From positions 1-18,592 of the forward strand of contig JBHEMR010000097.1 in the NCBI GenBank assembly GCA_046262495.1: 18,592 nt of DNA. The letters run 5' to 3'. The notes under the pieces are model-generated. The model searched no databases and was not told the DNA's origin. It worked only from the letters and a program-made list of their open reading frames with translations. Each line of letters opens with the position of its first letter. Position 1 is the stretch's first letter. The position numbers and the translations under genes are program-made. Of the stretch, positions 14,091 to 18,592 are shown one piece after another. The DNA is from GCA-003244245 sp046262495 (GTDB taxonomy: Bacteria > Actinomycetota > Actinomycetes > Mycobacteriales > Pseudonocardiaceae).

Positions 14091-14115
14091 CGGCGCAGCC
14101 GGCCCGGCTGCGCCG
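14091..14115. terminator. Strong GC-rich hairpin downstream of the OsmC-like gene
   Basis: CGGCGCAGCCG (14091-14101) pairs exactly with 14105-14115 across a 3-nt loop, giving an 11-bp stem. There is no T-tract on either side. It lies about 100 nt after the OsmC-like stop and just before the glycosyltransferase remnant, so it may act as a U-less terminator of the kind common in high-GC actinobacteria. Confidence 0.45.
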
Positions 14116-14129
14116 CTGCCTGGGCCACG

Positions 14130-14471
14130 TGGCGGTCGCGCCTGGGCCGGTATGTGCTGGCAGTGGGCGGGATCGCGCCCCGCAAGGGGTCGCTGGAGCT
14201 GCTGGAGACATACGCCCTGCTGCATCCGCGGATGCCTGACCTTCGGCCGCCGGGATCCCGTTGGTCGTGTCAAACCTGCCGGTATTCCGCGAGATTTTTA
14301 CCGGCGTCGCCCGTTTCGCTGACCACCCGGCCGAGCTGGCGACCCAGCTGGGCGCCGGGCTCGCCGAGCCGGACGTAGCTGCCCGGGGAAGCCGGCCACG
14401 CCCTCGCCGCCCGCTACACCTGGTCAGCGGCCGCACAGCGCCGCCTCAAGCTCTACCAGCGCCTCGCCTGA
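14130..14471 (+). pseudogene. Decayed glycosyltransferase remnant, MSMEG_0565-like
   Basis: Three separated pieces of a GT4 glycosyltransferase are readable in order. First is Y-V-L-A-V-G-G-I-A-P-R-K-G-S-L-E-L-L (about 14150-14205). A second frame carries A-A-G-I-P-L-V-V-S-N-L-P-V-F-R-E-I-F and F-A-D-H-P-A-E-L-A (about 14248-14335). A third frame carries H-A-L-A-A-R-Y-T-W-S-A-A-A-Q-R-R-L-K-L-Y-Q-R-L-A and ends in TGA at 14469-14471. The nucleotide-sugar-binding part between the first two pieces and the whole N-terminal domain are missing, so at least two deletions and one further frameshift have occurred. The A-V-G-G-I-x-P-R-K-G-S block resembles the MSMEG_0565 glycosyltransferase of the Nit1 cluster. 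No functional enzyme can be made. Confidence 0.8.
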
Positions 14472-14548
14472 CTCCCTACTTCTTAGCGGTTGGCCTCGCG
14501 CCGCCGCAGGGGTCGCGCGTAAGGACAAGCGCCGTAAGCTCGGGCGTC

Positions 14549-16744
14549 GTGAGCGCGCCCCAGATCATCCTTACCGCCAGACTCACCACCTCCGCGCTGG
14601 ATGCGCGGCGGGGCGTAGTCCGGCTGCGTCCGGAGGTGCTCGACGCCCTGGGCTTGCGGCAATGGGATGCGGTGGCGCTCACTGGAGATCGTCGCAGCGT
14701 CGCGCTGGCCGGAACCGGGGAACACGCCCCTGGCGTCGCGCTGCTCGATGACGTGACAATGTCCAATGTCGGCCTGACCGAGGGTTGCGAAGTGTTGATC
14801 ACGCCGGTGCAGGTACCGGCGGCCCGCTCGATCACCGTGACGGGGTCCGCGCTGGTCAGTTCGTCGGTGAGCCCGGAGACGCTGCGCCTGGCGTTGGCGG
14901 GCAAGGTGCTCACTGCCGGCGACGCGGTATCGCTGCTCCCGCACTACCTGACGCCGGGCGCGGCCGCCAGGGCGGTACGCAGCCGGCTGGCGGTGGCGAT
15001 CGGGGCGAGCTGGACTACCGAGCTGCTCACTGTCACGGCCACCGACCCGCCCGGACCTGTCGCCCCGCACCCGTCCACTGTGGTCGGCTGGCGCAACGGG
15101 CCGCGCACGGGGGACGCGTCCGCGCAGCCGCAAACCTCAAGCCCCGCTCAGGCCGCCTCAGCACCTGCCGTGACCGATCTGGTGGGCGCACAGGACGCAG
15201 CCCGGCGATTGGCCGAGTGGTTCGAGCTCACCTTCCACCGGCCCGACCTGCTACGCAGTCTCGGCGCGAGTACCCGCCTGGGAGTGGCAGTGCACGGTCC
15301 CGAGGGCGTCGGCAAAGCGACGCTGGTGCACGCGGTCGCCCGTGACGTCGGCGCACAGGTTGTCGAGCTGGCTGCGCCGAGCGTGGCGGCGGTGGAGCCC
15401 GGTGTCGCCTCCCAGCACGTGCACGACGCGGTGGCGGCGGCCAGCGAGTGGCAACCCAGCGTGCTGCTGATCACTGACATCGAGGCGCTGGTGCCGGCGA
15501 CCGCCCCGCCGCCACTGGCCACCGTCGTACTCGACGCGCTGGTGGGCGCGCTGGACCACGCCGCGGTAGTGGTGACCACCGCGCATCCCGAGTCGGTGGA
15601 TCCGCGGTTGCGCGCGCCGGAACGCATCGATCGTGAGCTGTCGCTGGGGCTGCCCGATGCCCGGACCCGCACGGAGCTGCTCCGGGTACTGCTCGCCACG
15701 GTGCCGCTGGACACCGATGTCGATCTCGCGGCAGTGGGTGAGCGCACCCCGGGGTTCGTCGCAGCTGATCTGGTCGCGCTGCGCCGGGAGGCCGCGGTGC
15801 GCGCGGCGCTGCGCCACACCTGCGCCACCGGCACCAAGCCTGAGCTCGTGCTCATGCAGCAGGACCTGATCGGTGCGCTGGACACCGTCCGCCCCATCTC
15901 GATGTCCACTTCGAACACCGTCAGCACCGGTGGCCTGACCCTGGACGACGTCGGCAACATGACGCAGACCAAGCAGGCGCTCACCGAGGCGGTGCTGTGG
16001 CCGCTGCGCTACCCCGATTCGTTCACCCGGCTCGGCGTCGAACCACCACACGGCGTGCTGCTCTACGGCCCACCTGGCTGCGGCAAGACGTTCCTGGTCC
16101 GCGCGCTGGCCGGGTCCGGAGCACTCAACGTGTTCTCGGTCAAGGGTGCCGAGCTGCTGGACAAGTGGGTCGGTGAGTCGGAACGGGCAGTGCGGGAACT
16201 GTTCCGCCGCGCCTCCGACGCCTCACCCGCACTGATCTTTCTCGACGAGATCGACGCGCTGGCACCGCGCCGGGGCGGATTAGCCGAGGCCGGTGTCAGC
16301 GATCGGGTGGTCGCGGCGCTACTCACCGAACTGGACGGAGTGGAGCCGCTGCGCGATGTGGTGGTACTTGGCGCCACCAACCGCCCTGACCTCATCGACC
16401 CGGCACTGCTGCGCCCCGGCCGCCTGGAGCGGTTGGTGTACGTGCCGCCACCAGATACTGACGCGCGCGCGGCCATCCTGCGGTCCACAGGCCGCAACAC
16501 CCCGCTGGCCGCCGACGTGAACCTCGACGCGCTGGCCGGTGAGCTGGAGGGTTATTCCGCCGCGGACTGCGCGGCACTGATCCGCGAGGCGGCGCTGACC
16601 GCCATGCGGGAATCGCTGGACGCCACTGAGATCACCGCGACCCAGCTGGCCGCCGCTCGCCAGAGCGTCCGCCCTTCGCTGGACCCGATGCAACTCACCG
16701 AGCTGGCCCGCTACGCCGCCGCGCATGGTCTAGCGCCTTCGTGA
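14549..16744 (+). CDS. Cdc48/p97-like double AAA ATPase (Rv0435c/Msm0858-like)
   Basis: The 731-residue protein matches the length and layout of mycobacterial Rv0435c: an N-terminal Cdc48-type substrate domain (about residues 1-190), then two AAA modules. In D1 the Walker A is G-P-E-G-V-G-K-A (250-257) and the Walker B reads L-L-I-T-D-I-E-A, lacking the Asp-Glu pair, so D1 probably binds but does not hydrolyse ATP well. D2 is canonical: G-P-P-G-C-G-K-T (507-514), the pore loop K-W-V-G-E-S-E, Walker B L-D-E-I-D at 565-569, and an R-P-G-R-L-E-R second region. Such proteins form hexamers that unfold proteins. I chose the GTG at 14549, where the Cdc48-like N domain starts; the frame continues upstream only through the pseudogene. 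TAAGCT 8 nt before suggests a leaderless transcript. It overlaps the convergent transporter gene by 15 nt. Confidence 0.92.
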   Translation: MSAPQIILTARLTTSALDARRGVVRLRPEVLDALGLRQWDAVALTGDRRSVALAGTGEHAPGVALLDDVTMSNVGLTEGCEVLITPVQVPAARSITVTGSALVSSSVSPETLRLALAGKVLTAGDAVSLLPHYLTPGAAARAVRSRLAVAIGASWTTELLTVTATDPPGPVAPHPSTVVGWRNGPRTGDASAQPQTSSPAQAASAPAVTDLVGAQDAARRLAEWFELTFHRPDLLRSLGASTRLGVAVHGPEGVGKATLVHAVARDVGAQVVELAAPSVAAVEPGVASQHVHDAVAAASEWQPSVLLITDIEALVPATAPPPLATVVLDALVGALDHAAVVVTTAHPESVDPRLRAPERIDRELSLGLPDARTRTELLRVLLATVPLDTDVDLAAVGERTPGFVAADLVALRREAAVRAALRHTCATGTKPELVLMQQDLIGALDTVRPISMSTSNTVSTGGLTLDDVGNMTQTKQALTEAVLWPLRYPDSFTRLGVEPPHGVLLYGPPGCGKTFLVRALAGSGALNVFSVKGAELLDKWVGESERAVRELFRRASDASPALIFLDEIDALAPRRGGLAEAGVSDRVVAALLTELDGVEPLRDVVVLGATNRPDLIDPALLRPGRLERLVYVPPPDTDARAAILRSTGRNTPLAADVNLDALAGELEGYSAADCAALIREAALTAMRESLDATEITATQLAAARQSVRPSLDPMQLTELARYAAAHGLAPS

Positions 16745-18100
16745 ACGCCCAGCGGGCCGGGCCTGCGGCTCACGTCGATGCGTCGATGTACTCGCTCCGG
16801 TGCGCAGCGACAGTGCGATGACGCCCGCGAGAATCATGAACGCGGCCACGACCCACAAGCCAGGACGGAAGCTGCCGGTCAACCCTTGCAGCCATCCCGT
16901 GAGGTAGGGACCCAGGAAGCCGCTGAGGTTGCCGAAGGAGTTGATCAGGCCGATGCCAGCGGCTGCGCCGGCCCCAGTGAGAAAGGCATTCGGCAGCTGC
17001 CAGAACACCGGGATGGCCGCGTAGACCCCGATCGCGCAGACGGTGATGCAGGCCATCACCAGCAGCGGGGAGGTCATGTACAACGCGGCGGCGATCGCCA
17101 CCGCCCCAACGAAGGCGGCGATAGCGACGTGTCCGGCCCGTTCACCGGTGCGGTCGGAGTGCCGCGCCCACAGAACCATCGCCACTGACGCGACCGCGTA
17201 CGGGACCGCGGTGATCAGTCCGATCTCCACCAGGGAGAACGTCACCTGGAACTGCTGCTGAAATCCCTTGACCACCTGGGGTAGGAAAAACGCCAGGACG
17301 TAAAGGCCGTACACGATCCCGAAGTAGACGACGCTGAGCGCAATCACCCGCGGATCGATCAGCACCGCCCGGACGGGTACCTCGCGGGCGTCCTCCTCGG
17401 TGATTCGCGCCTCCAGTGCGGCGCTCTCCTCCCCGGTGAGCCACTTGGCCTGGCGGGGGCGGCTGGGCAGAAACGCCAGCACCAACACACCGAGCAGGAT
17501 TGCGGGTACGCCTTCGACGAAAAACATGAACCGCCAGCCCGCGTCGAATCCCAGCACTCCGTCGCCGTTGTGGATCAGCAGCGTGGACAACGGACTACCG
17601 ATCACCGACGACAGCGGGACGGCGAGGAAGAACAACGCGACGATCTTGGCGCGCTGCACGCGGGGGAACCAATAGGTCAGGTACAGGATGATCCCCGGGA
17701 AGAACCCAGCCTCGGCCACGCCCAGTAGCACCCGCACGACGTAGAAGCTGATCTCACCCTGGATGAACGCCGTGGCCGACGCCACCAGCCCCCAGGTGAC
17801 CATGATCCGCGCGATCCAAACCCGCGCTCCCACGCGGTGCAGGATGATATTGCTGGGCACTTCGAAGAAGAAGTAGCCGATGAAGAACAACCCAGCGCCC
17901 AGCCCGTACGCCGCGGCGCTGAGCCTTAGGTCGCCGTTCATCGTCAACGCGGCGAAGCCGAGATTGACCCGGTCTAAATAGTTGATCAGGTAGAGCAGTC
18001 CGAGGAACGGCACCAGCCGGATGGTGACCTTACGAATCACGCAGCGTTCCACTTGGGCGGTCAATGGGCCGTCACCCCGCAGGGTTGGCGTCGCCGCCAA
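16730..18100 (-). CDS. MFS transporter, anion:cation symporter (ACS) family
   Basis: The protein has about 456 residues and 12 predicted membrane segments. The ACS hallmark is clear at the start, R-L-V-P-F-L-G-L-L-Y-L-I-N-Y-L-D-R-V-N-L-G-F-A. F-F-E-V-P-S-N follows in segment 2, R-V-L-L-G-V-A-E-A-G-F-F-P-G in segment 4, and N-L-S-G-F-L-G-P-Y-L-T-G-W near the end. ACS members take up organic anions such as tartrate, phthalate, nicotinate or hydroxyphenylacetate with protons; the substrate is not readable. The start is uncertain: TTG at 18100 is the longest option, while GTG at 18052 (M-E-R-C-V-I-R-K-V) fits relatives equally well, and neither has a clear ribosome site. Its tail overlaps the AAA gene. 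A link to uptake of a carboxylate or sulfonate for the neighbouring pathways is speculative. Confidence 0.9.
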   Translation of the reverse strand: MAATPTLRGDGPLTAQVERCVIRKVTIRLVPFLGLLYLINYLDRVNLGFAALTMNGDLRLSAAAYGLGAGLFFIGYFFFEVPSNIILHRVGARVWIARIMVTWGLVASATAFIQGEISFYVVRVLLGVAEAGFFPGIILYLTYWFPRVQRAKIVALFFLAVPLSSVIGSPLSTLLIHNGDGVLGFDAGWRFMFFVEGVPAILLGVLVLAFLPSRPRQAKWLTGEESAALEARITEEDAREVPVRAVLIDPRVIALSVVYFGIVYGLYVLAFFLPQVVKGFQQQFQVTFSLVEIGLITAVPYAVASVAMVLWARHSDRTGERAGHVAIAAFVGAVAIAAALYMTSPLLVMACITVCAIGVYAAIPVFWQLPNAFLTGAGAAAGIGLINSFGNLSGFLGPYLTGWLQGLTGSFRPGLWVVAAFMILAGVIALSLRTGASTSTHRREPQARPAGRSRRR

Positions 18101-18486
18101 GGCGCGCGGCGATCAGTCGGCCGCACCTCATGACGCATCCATAACCGCGGTTTGTTCGTCATCACGTCTCGTTCTCTCCACTTCCGCACGCTCGTCGTAC
18201 CGGCGCAAGCCTATGGACGATGCGCAACCAACACCCTGAAGATCACCGACGTCATCGCCGCCCCGCTGGACCCCAGGTAACTCGAAGCTTGCCAACTACG
18301 CGGTGCGCCCGGCGTTGGCGGGCGTCGAAGAACGCCTCGACTTTCGGGTACCGTTGAATGTAGGCATGCTTACAACGCTAGTGTTACAACCCTTTGAGCC
18401 ACATCGAAGGGTAGCGCTCGCGCACTCTGTCGAAAATCGCTGAACGTGGAGCCGGTATTGTCGGTGCCGTGTTCTAGAATGGGTAC
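18101..18486. other. Gene-poor intergenic region upstream of the transporter
   Basis: I see no convincing gene in these 386 nt. Small features are a near-palindrome AACGCTAGTGTT (18374-18385) flanked by two TTACAAC copies (about 18370-18376 and 18384-18390), and a GTCGA/TCGAC dyad at 18324-18341. The transporter promoter should lie near the left side, but no box stands out. Short open frames on both strands have no recognisable content. Confidence 0.5.
18475..18480 (+). promoter_or_regulatory. -10 box for a leaderless transcript
   Basis: TAGAAT ends 6 nt before the ATG at 18487, so transcription would start at or next to the ATG. There is no ribosome site between them. This matches the leaderless arrangement common in actinobacteria. 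No good -35 box is visible. Confidence 0.5.
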
Positions 18487-18592
18487 ATGTCGACGGCGGT
18501 GGTGTGGCAAGGCAGTGATGCCGAGTTGCTTGCCGAGCTGGCCGCGTTGGAAACCCGGTTGCATTCGACATGGGCGGAGATGCTGTCAGTGA
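18487..18592 (+). CDS. Start of a DUF222/13E12-family (HNH endonuclease-type) protein, partial
   Basis: Only 35 codons are inside the window and the frame is open at the edge. The segment with L-L-A-E-L-A-A-L-E-T-R-L-H-S-T-W-A-E-M-L-S-V resembles the N-terminal helix of DUF222 proteins, the REP13E12 repeat family of actinobacteria, most of which end in an HNH nuclease domain. The domain itself lies outside the window, so this is a tentative call. The ATG is reached by a leaderless promoter. These genes are often multicopy and associated with mobile or repetitive regions, so the right edge may be a recombination-prone border. Confidence 0.5.
   Translation, partial: MSTAVVWQGSDAELLAELAALETRLHSTWAEMLSV

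Noticed and set aside
14261..14548. N-terminal extension of the AAA ATPase into the upstream open frame
   Set aside because: The upstream part of that frame encodes glycosyltransferase sequence (F-R-E-I-F, D-H-P-A-E-L) from the pseudogene, fused to the ATPase frame by chance after decay.
18296..18376. Possible remnant of a coding gene on the minus strand (frame with Y-P-K-V-E-A-F-F-D-A-R-Q-R-R)
   Set aside because: The peptide looks protein-like but is short and ends in a stop, with no family I can name and no start site.

Overview
The window is high-GC DNA from an actinobacterium. GTG starts are frequent, genes are tightly coupled by 4-nt GTGA/ATGA overlaps, there is a mycobacterial Rv0435c/Msm0858-like Cdc48 ATPase, and a DUF222/13E12-type gene begins at the right edge. 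A Pseudonocardiales or Mycobacteriales origin is my inference; the sequence does not fix the genus. I saw no RNA genes, CRISPR arrays or insertion sequences.

Left block (6-3823, minus strand). A GTG-started single-cysteine flavoprotein of the CoA-disulfide-reductase/NADH-oxidase family leads. It is followed by an unrecognised 85-residue protein, a DsrE-like protein of the MSMEG_0572/Sll0783 family, and a complete cobalt-type nitrile hydratase (beta, alpha, accessory protein). A near-consensus promoter (TTGACA-16-TATGAT) drives the block. It lies in the short gap shared with a divergent XRE-cupin regulator (3936-4595). A perfect 17-bp hairpin separates the DsrE-like gene from the hydratase genes.

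Central block (12053 down to 4597, minus strand). Seven genes lie end to end, every junction overlapping: phosphosulfolactate synthase (ComA), a cysteine-rich protein of unknown function, a PurB-type aspartase/fumarase-superfamily lyase, a PLP enzyme of the D-cysteine desulfhydrase fold, an argininosuccinate-lyase-like protein with altered active-site motifs, a DUF1116 protein and a DUF2877 protein. ComA plus two aspartase/fumarase members plus a PLP enzyme is the gene content of the bacterial coenzyme M pathway described for Xanthobacter autotrophicus Py2. I therefore read this as a coenzyme M or related small-sulfonate biosynthesis operon. DUF1116 and DUF2877 are relatives of the AllG/AllH carbamoyltransferase subunits and are unexpected here. 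No CoM-using enzyme (epoxyalkane:CoM transferase, 2-ketopropyl-CoM carboxylase, alkene monooxygenase) is present in the window.

Right block (12054-18592). Divergent from comA is a PurM/AIR-synthase-like gene, then an unknown 116-residue gene on the minus strand, an OsmC-like peroxidase, and the decayed remains of a glycosyltransferase resembling the MSMEG_0565 family. After these come a Cdc48-like AAA ATPase, a convergent ACS-family MFS transporter, a gene-poor stretch and the start of a DUF222-like gene. The Sll0783-like, PurM-like and glycosyltransferase families are all known from the Nit1/Nit1C (nitrilase, cyanide-assimilation) cluster. Their scattered presence around a CoM-like operon and a nitrile hydratase is the most unusual aspect of the layout.
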